Below are positions 10,206-20,688 of a stretch of DNA of 47,500 bases, one piece after another (positions within the stretch are counted from its first letter, which is position 1; each line of letters starts with the position of its first letter). The DNA is taken from positions 8,826,139-8,873,638 of the forward strand of contig NC_064039.1 in NCBI RefSeq assembly GCF_932526225.1, read 5' to 3'. This DNA comes from Nematostella vectensis. Lineage: Eukaryota; Cnidaria; Anthozoa; Actiniaria; Edwardsiidae. A model generated the notes under the pieces. That model was not told the origin of the DNA and searched no databases. It saw only the letters and a program-made list of their open reading frames with translations. The position numbers and the translations under genes were made by a program.

Positions 10206-12300
10206 AAAACGTTAAGCTAAACGTGAATTTGCGGCCCACTAGTAACAATAATATGGTCTTAACCGCATGAAAGCTTGAAAACTGCATGTAGTCGTGTGAT
10301 ATATATTTGTTGCCATCGAAAATTTGGCCGTATAAATACTTTTTAACATAGTAAAAATCCTTAAAAACTTTGTGTTATCGTGTTTTTCAAGCTGCAAAGA
10401 ACACCATCAATTTCTTATTCATCTTCTCACCTTACTTGTGTCTTATTTAAGTTAAAATGTTATATTCTCACCCCATTGCTTTGTTTCCTATTCCCTTTTT
10501 TGCATAAGCTAGGAGTTTTCACCAAACTCCGACTCTGGGTCTCGTAGATTAGAGAGGGAAAACCTCTCATAATTGCTTCTGTATTTGGTGTAAAGTGAGC
10601 GAATCACTTACAGCTATGTTTCCGTTAGATATTATTAAAACCGCTTTTAACGCTTCTATATCAACAAATCCCCTTTTCCGGTAAAAGTCTCAAAACGCTT
10701 TCGCAAGTCTCAAGCAAGTGAAATCTATTATTTTTTCAACGATCCCTTACTGTTTTCTGATGATAATATCAACTTTGCCGAGTTGCTGGTCTGCCTCTTA
10801 TTTTGTTTTAATACAAGTTTATAGAATATGCTGGTCTGGGAGTAAAATAAATATTCTCGTCGGATAGCAAGCCTTATCAGAGGCTTGTGTAAACGGTATT
10901 TTGTGGATTTTTCTGGTAGTGATCGCTGGGACGTCACCCACCGCAAATAGAAGTGCGAAAAAGGCCATTATTATCGAGAGCATAGTCAATAAAAACGTAC
11001 TTTTTGATGCCTCTGCCGTCATCACACAAGCGTAGCATATTCATGCGAAGAGTGCGCTACTTTAATTAGTAAAAAAAGCATTTTTAAAAAGGTGGCATAG
11101 ATGACAGATGCGAGAAAGTGGTAAAAGCGTATGCCATTTTTTGCACAAAAAATAATACAGAGGACGAATTTTTCCCCTTAAAAGATCTTATGGTGGATTC
11201 CAGTATTGATCGATTAACAGAAAAAAAGATTTTGAAAAGATTTGTTTTGCATGGAAAAGAAAAAGTTTCTTATAATAAGGCCTACCTTCCAACATTAGAC
11301 AACGCGTTGCACCGAGTTATAGACGGCGATTTGAACCTTGCGCATAGAACACACCACGACTAAATGATAGAACGAAAGGTGACACCCCGTTAATGTTGTT
11401 TTTGGAAAACCCATGGTGTTCTCGTACAAGACCCCAGGTGTTCCCGTCCCAGCTGGCCCGCGACAGGTGCGCGGGCCAGCGTGGACGAGCGGGACTGGCA
11501 TTCGGTACCAGACCCTTGCCTTTTCCTTTCCTTTTGTCTGTATAGTGCCCTGTGGCTACGGGCGTCAAAAAGTCTGGTTTGAGTAGACTTCGAGCTACCG
11601 TAGATACCAGAGGCTAAAGTACCACACTGTCTTGAGTATGACGGACCATCATATGCAGTAAACGCTGTAATAAGCTCCCCAGGCTATGACTTTTATCTCG
11701 AGGAAGGGGTTACCGTGAAGGGGGCTAACATGGAGAGGGGCTTGTTTTAAAATCTAATCCTTACTTAGGTATTTTTTGCATAGCGGTTGGTTAATTTATA
11801 GAATTTAGCCACGTCTCTTTTAAATTTATAGGCCAGGAAGAGGCGCCCCTCCTTGCTACACTAGCTGCTGACGGCAGTAATGTGGGGCTAATGTACTTTG
11901 TAAACACACTATTATTAAATCAAATCTTCATTTGTGAACTGAAGTTAAAGCCGCATTGTCACCAGTTTACTTCCGGAGGTCCGACGGAAACCTCAACCGT
12001 TAAAAGACAAAAGAATCTATTTAAATCCGAGATATTTTTAACAGGCCATCCACTCTAAATTATCAATCACATCCTCAAAGAGACTTCCAATAGACACACT
12101 GCTTTCAATATTTCGAAATATTTTTCGCGTTTTCCGTTAAACATCATCGGATATTGTGCACCATAATTTGCATTCAAGTAGTGGGGTAATAAAACAAAAG
12201 ATTAAGTGACGGGGGGGGGGGGGGGGAATTGCCGAATTATCCCCAATTCCCAAGACTATGATGAGGTTCACCCTTTTCTGCATTCACATACTGCAGGTGT
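10206..12300. other. Interval without a supported gene
   Basis: Two short ORFs were weighed and not called. At 10819-11025 (minus) a 68-residue ORF begins with a signal-anchor-like hydrophobic stretch (LLTMLSIIMAFFALLF). At 11118-11363 (plus) an 81-residue basic ORF has no known motif. A G tract lies at 12211-12226. Confidence 0.4.
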
Positions 12301-12306
12301 TTTATT
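12301..12306 (-). terminator. RPS16: RPS16 polyadenylation signal AATAAA
   Basis: TTTATT on the plus strand is AATAAA on the gene strand, 34 bases past the RPS16 stop codon. The spacing suits a short ribosomal-protein 3' UTR. Confidence 0.75.
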
Positions 12307-12339
12307 GAGCAGACAATTTACATGACAGCGCAGTAGAGA

Positions 12340-15300
12340 TTAACGGTAAGATTTTTGGTAGCGTGAACGGGCACCAGGTCCACCAAACTTCTTGGCCTCG
12401 GTACGACGGGGGTCAGCGACAAGCAGTGATCGGTCGTACTGGACAAGGATGTCACGGATTTCCTTCTTGGAAACCTCATCCACATCTACAAAAGACAAGG
12501 AGCAAGTGAATAAAACTTGTAACAATGATATTACAGAATTTCTACTTAGAAAGATGAGAGTGGTATTTTATTGTAAGACTATCCACATCTTCAATAGACA
12601 GAAGCAAATTAATATAAAGTCTTAATTAATGTGATTAATATAAAGATGAGAGTTATGTTATATTGTAAACCTCATCAACGTCTACAAAAAAAAGGAGCAA
12701 TTCAATATAAAGTCTTGATATAAGGGGTTTCATGAATCCCCGGTGGCCGGCAAAACCACCAGCTTTTTTCCACCAAACGCCGGCTACTTTTTAAAAAGGT
12801 TGAACGTTGTATTTTATTGTAAGTCTATTCACGTCTACAAAAGACAAGAGCAAATTAATATAAAGTATTTTGCTCATACATGAGCGACAATAATGTTTTG
12901 TCTTCAATATTCTCTCAGAGTTTAGAAAAATATAACTTTCTCGCATTGCTCATATAGAAATAACATTGTGATGTTCTTATTGTAGGATGAATTTCAGTGA
13001 TTCACACCAGATTTTGTTTGCTGCTGAAACGAATATTTATTTTGCATGATCTACATGGGGTTTCATAGCTTACAAAAAAAGTCAGTTCAAAAGACTTTAT
13101 AGGTTTGCAAAACCGCAGGCCATTCCAAATTCAAATATTCAAGTTTGTGGTATAGTCTTTCAAGACTTTATTTCTTAACCATTAAGACTTAACCATGAGC
13201 AAATTAAATTTAAGTGTTGCAACACTCCGACAGCGCTGAGAGACTATATAACAATCAGTCCCTTTAAAATGTTACAAGTTTCTCTCCCTCAAACATGTAC
13301 GGAGGTGTAATAGTAAGAGGAATAAAGAGACAACAGATTACACGAAAACCTTGATCAAACAGAGAAGATAATTGATTAGAGTGGATGAGGGTTTAGCCTG
13401 CTAGGCGGCTCTCTGTAGATTCACGATTCCTGTGGCGAGGGAAAGGGAAAGCTGGCAGCAAGACCCCATGTTTTTGCATGTTCTCTGTTCGCTGACAAAT
13501 GAAGCACGCTGATTGGCTAATTTCGACAGGTCTAGGCCTATTTTAGATTTTGTCACTCTATTATGTCCTTCGACTGTGCACTCCGCATCTATTTCAACAC
13601 CACTTTAAAGTCTTAAAGATTGCAATTATTACGAGAAAAAGTCTGCTATAGAGTCTCTGCTCTTTAGGAATTTTACCAACAGGCGTGAAAGGGGTGGAAT
13701 GCAAAAACTGCCGGCTCTCCATTCTCCTTTCCCCCTTTCACAGGAATCCCGAATCTCTGGAGAGCTGGCCAGCAGGTTAATGAGGGTTCCAACTCTCATG
13801 ATAGTTTAACCATACACTCTTAATAACTCTCAATCACCTTGAATATGTTACAGAGAGAATTTTTGTTGATGAAAGCAGGTTAAAAAAGTGAATTTCAACA
13901 TGGTTATGAATTAGGAAGTCAAATAATCAATGGGGCTGATTCTTTGATAAAAACGTAACCACTCTCATTAAATCTCAAAGACCGTTTAAGAGCTACATGG
14001 AAAGAGTTGAACTATCATTGGGTTTAATTGACTATGATATCTAATTGATTGAGGTTTAGGACAAGCTAAGACATCTTTAAATAGAGTATCAGAAAAAAAA
14101 GGTAACAGTAAAACGACACAGGCCATTCATTTGCCAGCACTTCAATGGCTTCCAATATGTCATCTCACTGCAACATGTAGACCAATCAAAGAGTACAAAA
14201 ATAAAATCTACATTTGATGACCAAAGCAAGAATGTCAAGCCAGAGCAAGAAAAGAAATAACTAGAAAATGTTGGGTACAAATAATGCATGTTTTTAGTGT
14301 GACTGTCTACATTGTACCATCAAAAAATATCGGCAATCTCAAAACATTTCTGTAATCTTAAGAATGTTCTCAGTGCGATTGTACACTCTGTAACCTCCAA
14401 ACCATTTCAAGAACTTACACTTCTGGTAGTAGGCCACAAGAGACTTGGAGATGGCTTGTCTGATAGCTGAAGAAAAAAAGAAGCAACATTTGTAAGCTTG
14501 GAACTCGGTCAGAAATGTTGATCAAGAGAACCATTTGCCTAATGTAGGATTCTTTAGGATAGCTTTCCTCTCTCTGCTTTTTAATTAATTTATGCCCCTC
14601 AGAAAACTTGTGACAAAACCCCTTAAACACTGGTTGAAGCAGAACAGGAACAAGTACAGGTAATATCATAGTAGGGACTTGAGATGTGATAACAGCTAAG
14701 TACAGCTAGGACTGCATGTCAATATCAACAGCTCAAGGCTCTTTACATTAGCAGCTACTTCTTAATTTCTAGGACAAACTCTACACTTCATCTCAACAAA
14801 CAAGTAGACGCACCATAGATTCTGCTGGTGTGCCCTCCACCCTTAACGCGCACACGGATGTCAACACCCTCAAAGCGCTCCTTGCCTAGAAGCAGAATTG
14901 GCTCCTCAACCTAAAAACAACAACAACAAAAATGACACCTTAACAGGTATAACTATTACAACTACCCACAAGCTATAGGACAACTATGTCATCCAAGGTA
15001 GGTTGAAATACTTGAAAGAATAGTATACAATCTACTCGCAATAGCTACCAAGCAAAGACGTACACAAAATCTCCCTAAACTGAACTTCTATACTTCTAGA
15101 TGGAATATAATGTAGTAACACTCCGACAGCACTGAGAGACTATGTAACAATCAGTCCCTTTAAAATGTTACAACTTTCTCTCCCTCAAACCCTGCACACC
15201 ACTGTAATACCATGTACGGAGGTGTAATAGTAAGAGGTGGGACTATGAATACAATAAATGTACAAATAGTCAAAAGGACAAGAATAACACAGTCTCTGGG

Positions 15301-16250
15301 GTTTAAAAAAAAATCAAAAATAACAAAAATAACTGCTCTTTTCATTGAATTAACATCAAATCCTGTTCTGGACTTTTTAAAGAAGATCTTAGTAGTTTTT
15401 TTTATATTTTCTTTAAAACAAATTATTCTTATAAAAAACGGATTTCACAAAATTAATATTCCTCGACATTGCAAGTACCTTGAATCTGAGGGTTGAGGGT
15501 TCCACCAGATGGAGGGGTACCCCGTTGACCTTGATCATGCCATTACCACGCTTGCAGAAGGCCACCGCTGTGGCAGTTTTCTGTCAATAGAAATTTAGAC
15601 AAATTTCTAACACCAACTTGTAAAGAAGCATCTAGACTTTACAAATTTGCCATTTACCCAAGTTGGAAATTTACAATTCTTTAACATATGTTGCATTGGT
15701 AAACAGGAGTTAATATCATCATTGTTTTTCCTAGAATATTAAGCTTATTTTGACATATTTTTTTAAATCTTCCATGTTACTCGTAACATAGATAATAATA
15801 ATAAGAAATTCTTTAAACAGAGTTGTGTTTTAGACTAGAACTGGAAGTAATCCACTCTCGAAAAATCAAACAGTTTAAGTTTGAATTCAAATTTCAATCA
15901 CATGACTTAACTGATCGAACTGGACTAGACTTTAATGCAATGTACGGTGTTCGCTTTAGGTCGAAACACTTTAGAAAGCTTATAATCAGTTCAGTTCTTC
16001 TAGAGGCTACATTAAACTTTTCAGCAGGCTTATTCTTATGAGATCTAACTAACAATCAAAATTTGAAAACAATTCCTGTGCGAAGTTCAGGCTTCTGAGG
16101 ATCTCAAATTCATTTCAACGTCTGCTCCGTATATTGGGGCTTCCACGTGCTACAAAATGGCCGACTCTACACGGATTTGAGTGATTTAGGACGCGGAATT
16201 CATCATCGTGTACCCACCTTACGGCCAAAAACTTGCACTGACTGCGACAT
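12340..16250 (-). CDS. RPS16: 40S ribosomal protein S16 (uS9), five exons, complete
   Basis: The exons are 16218-16250, 15479-15580, 14814-14910, 14419-14466 and 12340-12485, all with GT-AG boundaries and consistent phases (0, 0, 1, 1). They total 426 nt, 141 residues plus stop, against about 146 in human. The protein starts [11 protein letters not shown] and includes [55 protein letters not shown] and the diagnostic C-terminus [14 protein letters not shown], which reaches the ribosomal P site in uS9 proteins. It is a cytosolic small-subunit component. Upstream of the ATG, CTTTTCTT on the gene strand (16307-16314) is a candidate TOP-type start. An out-of-frame ATG sits 8 bases upstream of the start codon. 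The introns hold repeats annotated separately. Confidence 0.97.
12473..12866 (-). repeat. Degenerate tandem copies of the RPS16 exon 5 acceptor region
   Basis: The exon 5 acceptor region, CATCTACAAAAGACAAGGAG on the plus strand at 12482, recurs in degenerate form at about 12572-12625, 12665-12720 and 12820-12866. Each later copy carries CAAATTAATATAAAG or a close variant. The copy near 12670 still reads TTTGTAG/AC GTT GAT GAG GTT on the gene strand, mimicking the real exon start. Decoy 3' splice sites therefore lie in tandem just upstream of exon 5. Confidence 0.6.
13214..13321. repeat. Dispersed repeat in RPS16 intron 4, copy 1
   Basis: Nearly identical to 15115-15238: both contain AACACTCCGACAGC, GCTGAGAGACTAT, CAATCAGTCCCTTTAAAATG and TGTACGGAGGTGTAATAGTA in order. 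This copy lacks about 20 bases present in the other. Confidence 0.8.
15115..15238. repeat. Dispersed repeat in RPS16 intron 2, copy 2
   Basis: Partner of 13214-13321 in the same orientation. It carries an extra CCTGCACACCACTGTAATAC stretch before the shared end. Confidence 0.8.
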
Positions 16251-17209
16251 CTAGCATTAAACAAAGTGTTGTATTAGTTTCTGTTCGAATATCAGCCCAT
16301 TGTTATAAGAAAAGTAGGGTTTAAATGTGTCGCAACCAGCGTACCTTGAAATCGCAAAAATGGCGTCGGAGAAAGAGAGAGAGAGTGTTTTGCGCATGCC
16401 CGAAATAATGCAACACGAGAGCGAGGCTGAAAAAAAAAAACCCAAAGGCAACCCGCGCGTTTACGACAGTGACAAGACAAGGTTGCTTAGCTCGAGGTTT
16501 CCAGGTTGTTTTCAATTTGAAGAGAAAAAGGGAGCAGAACGACAAAAGGTCCCACATGATGGGTAACACGCTCATTTATTAGAGATATTCGATGCACCGC
16601 TGAAATGGGCGAATTCTTAGGTCATAGAATAATATGGTATGCGTTCACGGCTTGCGTTGGTGACGTTTTGATAGGAAAAAAAGAGCAGTTTCCTTTTGAA
16701 ATTGGCAATTGGCGCCTTACTGGTGTGATCGCTAGAATGGCAACAAAAGAATATGTGATCTGGATTTTAGCCTAATCCCCGAAACTCCGAAAACAGTAAT
16801 TACCGAATATAACCCACGTGGAGAGCCGGCTAGAAGTCTATCTGGATTTCAATAATACAAAAACATAAACAATTACCAGATTACTGAAGGCGTTTCTTTT
16901 TATGTCTAATCAACATAAGTAAAATACTAGAATAAGAGCGCTTCGATTTCCCATTTAGGAAACCTAAGCACAAAAAAGAAAGCTCTATCTCACAGAACGA
17001 GTTTCATGATGTCTCATTATTTATATGAACTTTAGTTTTCTCTGTGTCTGTCGAAACAGATTTTGAGATGTGTACCAACGAATCCCTCCCTTGTAAATCA
17101 AAATGGATTAGGCAATTTTCTCGATAGTTTTTCTTGGCAGTTCCCCGCTAACAGAATATATGGCTGGTTTCGCTTAGCTCGCTCTGAATCTGGCTTCGGT
17201 TGACTATGA

Positions 17210-18497
17210 CTAGCTGTTCGGCGGTGTCTTATGTGGCTGATTGTTTTTACTAGCTGCAGTCTGTGCAACAATAGGGCTGCCCCTTTGTCGACCAAGTCTA
17301 TTAACCCTTAGATCTCCCTCCCTATCTCCCTGTCTTGTTTGTGTATTATCTTGGTCGACATTCTGCACACGCTTGCATAGAAGTCGAATAAGAACAACAC
17401 GAAACTGACTGTTGTTTGCAAAACTCAAAACTGGAATCAATATACAGTTTGAAAGAGCGAACACAGCACTGGCGTTTCGGATGATCCATTCGTCATAAAA
17501 GTCCAGTTCTATCGTCATTATTGCCCTCACTACGACGAATAAAACAACTACACTGCATGGAAACACAATTGTCAAAGTGATGTTAATAAACATCCGGGTG
17601 TGTTTAAATCGCCATGCTAGTGCCTTGTCTATGAACACAGGCTTCCCGTCTGTAACGTCCCGTTGTCGCTCGTTCAGAAATCTGGTGATCCTGATTGCCA
17701 GTACAAGCATTACAATGCAAGGTACAAAGTACACAAGTGTTACGAAGCTACCGAAAATACCAACCATTGCGTCTTTACCATACTGGCAGGTCACACTGTA
17801 AGTAGTCGGACCTAGTTCTTCGCGGACTCGTTTGAAACTTTCAGTCAAGGACACACCCAAGATAACTCCACCGACCCATGTCGCCGCCAGCAGTTTCTTC
17901 ACCAAGGAAGAAGAACTCAGCTTCATTGAGTAGAAAATTGAGATGTATTTTTCTACAGAAATAACGACCACCTGGAAAACCTTGATAAGCGAAAGCGAGT
18001 AGGTGGTAAAGCGGAGAGCTCGGCAGGACCAGTCACTTGTAAACTGGTCCTGTCGAGCTGTCCACATACATTTGAAGGCCGTTAGCAACAAGAGCGCTTA
18101 ATGAGGCCAGGGTGCTGATGAGTGCTAAGCTGTAGAGAAAGGGTATGGTAAGGTTTATGTCCATCGCTCGTCTCGGCTTTTTCCTTTGATCTAGTTGAAC
18201 TTGACGCAAGACAACGAGGAGTAAGAAAAAACCTAAAGAGCCGAACAGGAAATACACGACAAAGATGGCAAAAAAGACTGATTTGGTGATGTTGTCGACG
18301 GGTAAGAAGACGTAGCTCTTTTCTCGGCCAGTGCCGTTGACCAAGGAACTCATATTTGATTGTATGAGTTCTGTTCTCTGCATTTGGACCGCTAATCGCG
18401 ACAACTCCTGTTTTACTTCTTCTACTTCTGCCAGGAAAATACTGTTTATGGCATCTGGACGGAAAGAAATGACCAGCATAGAACCCGTTATCTCCAT
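17210..18497 (-). CDS. Divergent class A-like GPCR, single exon, interrupted by a frameshift
   Basis: Two overlapping minus-strand frames make one receptor. Frame 1 (18033-18497) begins with ATG at 18495-18497 and encodes a long N-terminus with N-glycosylation sequons, TM1 (about VFFAIFVVYFLFGSLGFFLL) and TM2 (LALISTLASLSALVANGL). It then hits a TGA at 18033-18035. The other frame (open from 18091 to 17210) supplies DWSCRA, the expected TM3 cysteine, then TM3 to TM7 and a polar tail. DRY is replaced by VEKY, and the TM7 NPxxY is not recognisable (IPVLSF), so the receptor is highly divergent. A one-base shift near 18036-18060 would be needed for one protein. The break coincides with a 17-bp quasi-palindrome. 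It is either a pseudogene, a polymorphism or an assembly error; the ligand is unknown. Confidence 0.75.
18017..18059. repeat. 17-bp quasi-palindrome at the GPCR frameshift
   Basis: Arms 18017-18033 and 18043-18059 are reverse complements with one mismatch, separated by a 9-base loop. The core is AGGACCAGT/ACTGGTCCT. The frame-1 stop falls at the edge of the first arm. Confidence 0.9.
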
Positions 18498-20028
18498 AAA
18501 AACTGATTTTTTTTTTTTTTTTTTTTACTTTAATTTTTGTCTCTTTGGTAATCTTATAAAATCTGGAACTAATTTGAAGAAAAAGGGATTACACATTTTA
18601 TGATAACGAGGTTCAAGGCTTTCCTGAAAATTCTAGCTATAAGCTCAAAGATTTAGTCACACTTGTCTTTTTATGTTCATTTAAATTTCGTAGCTTGATC
18701 ATTTGAATGTGAATGACAAGTCGTCGATAAAATTTGTGAACGGTGTTTGACTGACACCAGCAAGCTTGTTAAAGAAAGAAATGGGACATTATTATTTTAT
18801 TCATATATTATAATTTCAACTTTAAGTTGAACTCAGGAGGGCGGGCGGGGCAGGTAAGGGTTTGCGGTGATGCGGTTTTGCCTTAAATCAGGTGCGGTTT
18901 TTCGTACTTTATTCCGCGGTATTGCGGTTTCTCTAGACTGCGCGGTTTACAGTTATTGACTTATTCTTTGTGCGGTTTTCGTACCTCTCTTACGCCCCCT
19001 CTATGAACCACATCTTATTTTTTTGTGTGTATTGGTTAGTCAAACTTCAAAGGCAAAAGAGGAAGTTGTATTGTACAATCAGCAGATCTGAAATCACTTG
19101 ATCCAAATAAACGTTGTCCATTAAAAGCAGTTTTTCCTATTGGGTATTCAACACTTTTTTAAGCCTTGAAATTTGCAGTTGCACAGTGGAATAAATTCAA
19201 TTTAGAATTAATTAAAATTATCCCAAACACTCTATTTTTCGGATGTTTTCTAAAGGAGAAAAATAGAAAAACCTCATAGAAGAGGGCAAGTTCATAACGA
19301 ACTTGCCCTCTTCACTAATCTCAAATCGCACTCTTATCTCTACGATTTTCTATTCTACTTCCCATCTCCCTATTCCTTTCCCTTTACCCAATGATAAGGA
19401 CATTAACACGATAAAACATAAGGTTGTGTTTTTTTTAAATTTATTTAATAATTAAAATTTAAACGTCATCCAGGAATACAAATTTTAAGTTAAAAGTTTT
19501 GTACGATAAGGCTTATCCTTGTGCTGGTTTCCTATCAGGAACTGATACAGGATTCCATAAGGGGCTAAATTAGAGGACTTGGACATAAGCTAGAGACCTT
19601 ATAATTGTTATTTTATGCAAAACAAAGACAAGAAAGTATGCTTTTGACGCTTTCTCACACCATATCAAGAAAATTGAGCCAAAAAGTTGTCATTTTTGCC
19701 AAACGCGGTCACTTCCATATAAGGAAACTAAAATATTTCTTTTTTGGAAAATCTGCATGATTCTTGTAATTTTTAAGGTGAGCGTACCCCAGGGGCTTCG
19801 TAAAATTGATGACTTGTAACCGGAAGAGAAAAACAGTTACTGTGAACATCTTCACTTAGTTGAGAAGGTCCCTGAAAAGAAACTAAGTTTCCTCTGTACC
19901 AGACCCCCAAAACGACAACGTTTTCTTCATATGAAAAAAGAGGGAGGAGATGGTGGGGGGTGTTCACCCAATCCAACCCGCTACCTCCCTGTACCCGCCC
20001 CCTGTACCCGCCCCTGTTTCCCTGTGGA
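18498..20028. other. Interval between GPCR and noggin-like exon
   Basis: No gene supported. It contains a T tract (18509-18526), a GCGGTTT-rich stretch (about 18863-18976), a perfect 15-bp hairpin (19279-19313) and the likely 3' UTR of the noggin-like gene below 20028. Confidence 0.5.
19279..19313. repeat. Perfect 15-bp inverted repeat with 5-base loop
   Basis: Arms 19279-19293 and 19299-19313 (GAAGAGGGCAAGTTC and its reverse complement) flank ATAAC. Too short for a canonical animal pre-miRNA. It could be a transposon end pair or a structural element in an untranslated region. Confidence 0.85.
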
Positions 20029-20688
20029 TTATTGAGAGCAGACACAGTCGTGCACTAGTCGCAGGGTCAGTCTCTGAAAGACCAACTCGTTGTTTGGTAG
20101 TCTCCCTCTGTAAACGAGTATCGATGTATTCGCTCTAATGGCCTTGCAGACCCACCCGGGAGCGCAACCCTTGTTGCTCTTACAGATGTGCTCTGGAACG
20201 CACCCTGGTATCCAAAGAGGATTACATTTGAATGTGATCGATTGTATACACGGGGTTGTATACCCCCTCCGGCCCATCGAAGCGTTACGTGCTTGAGTAG
20301 GATAAGGCGAAAATGGTAGCATTGAGTTTAGTATACTACCATTCATAGCTTTAGCAAGATCTAGGAATGGTTTAAGGAAGACACTGTATTGTCTGAGTGT
20401 TATTTTAAATGCCTTTTGATGAACAATACGGGAGATGTTTGCGTACTCTTCTTTTTGCTGCTGTTGGTGTCCCGGTTGCTTTGTAGGAGTTTGGTTCTGA
20501 TTCTCATTTTTGTATGTGAAGGCAAATGTCGGTTGCAAGCTTGCAATCGTCGTGGAGTTGCTCACTGTATGGTTTTGCAGTGATAGCTCCAAACCAACGT
20601 ACTGTTGCCGGGCGCTACTGCTGTTGCTCAGGGAAGCCGATTGTATCCCATTTACAAAAAAGGCAACGAAGAAATTTAACAGATATAC
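20029..20688 (-). CDS. Noggin/trunk-like secreted cysteine-knot protein, terminal exon
   Basis: The reading frame is open from a splice acceptor (TTATAG at 20689-20690) to a stop at 20029-20031, 219 residues in phase 0. There is no ATG at the front. The first residues (VYLLNFFVAFFVNGIQSA) look like the hydrophobic core and cleavage site of a signal peptide whose Met lies in an upstream exon. A Ser/Asn/Gln-rich middle with several N-glycosylation sequons follows. The C-terminal 75 residues hold eight cysteines, including GCAPGWVCKA and the final HDCVCSQ. That pattern resembles the noggin C-terminus (C-x-VPEGMVC then CKCSC) and the related noggin-like/trunk group. If correct, it is a secreted ligand or BMP antagonist. 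A different cystine-knot family is the main alternative. Confidence 0.6.
   Translation of the reverse strand, partial: VYLLNFFVAFFVNGIQSASLSNSSSARQQYVGLELSLQNHTVSNSTTIASLQPTFAFTYKNENQNQTPTKQPGHQQQQKEEYANISRIVHQKAFKITLRQYSVFLKPFLDLAKAMNGSILNSMLPFSPYPTQARNASMGRRGYTTPCIQSITFKCNPLWIPGCVPEHICKSNKGCAPGWVCKAIRANTSILVYRGRLPNNELVFQRLTLRLVHDCVCSQ

Noticed and set aside
10819-11025. 68-residue minus ORF with hydrophobic N-terminus
   Set aside because: A signal-like stretch alone is weak evidence, and no mature peptide pattern or splice donor was evident.
11118-11363. 81-residue plus ORF
   Set aside because: Basic and open but without recognisable motif; AT-rich context makes chance ORFs of this size common.
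12486-16217. Intronic snoRNAs in RPS16
   Set aside because: Ribosomal protein introns often host them, but no properly paired C/D boxes or clear H/ACA hairpins were found on the gene strand.
16327-16566. 79-residue charged ORF divergent from RPS16
   Set aside because: Starts near an AAAATGGCG motif that may be a promoter element; no domain, no donor and overlapping open frames on the other strand.
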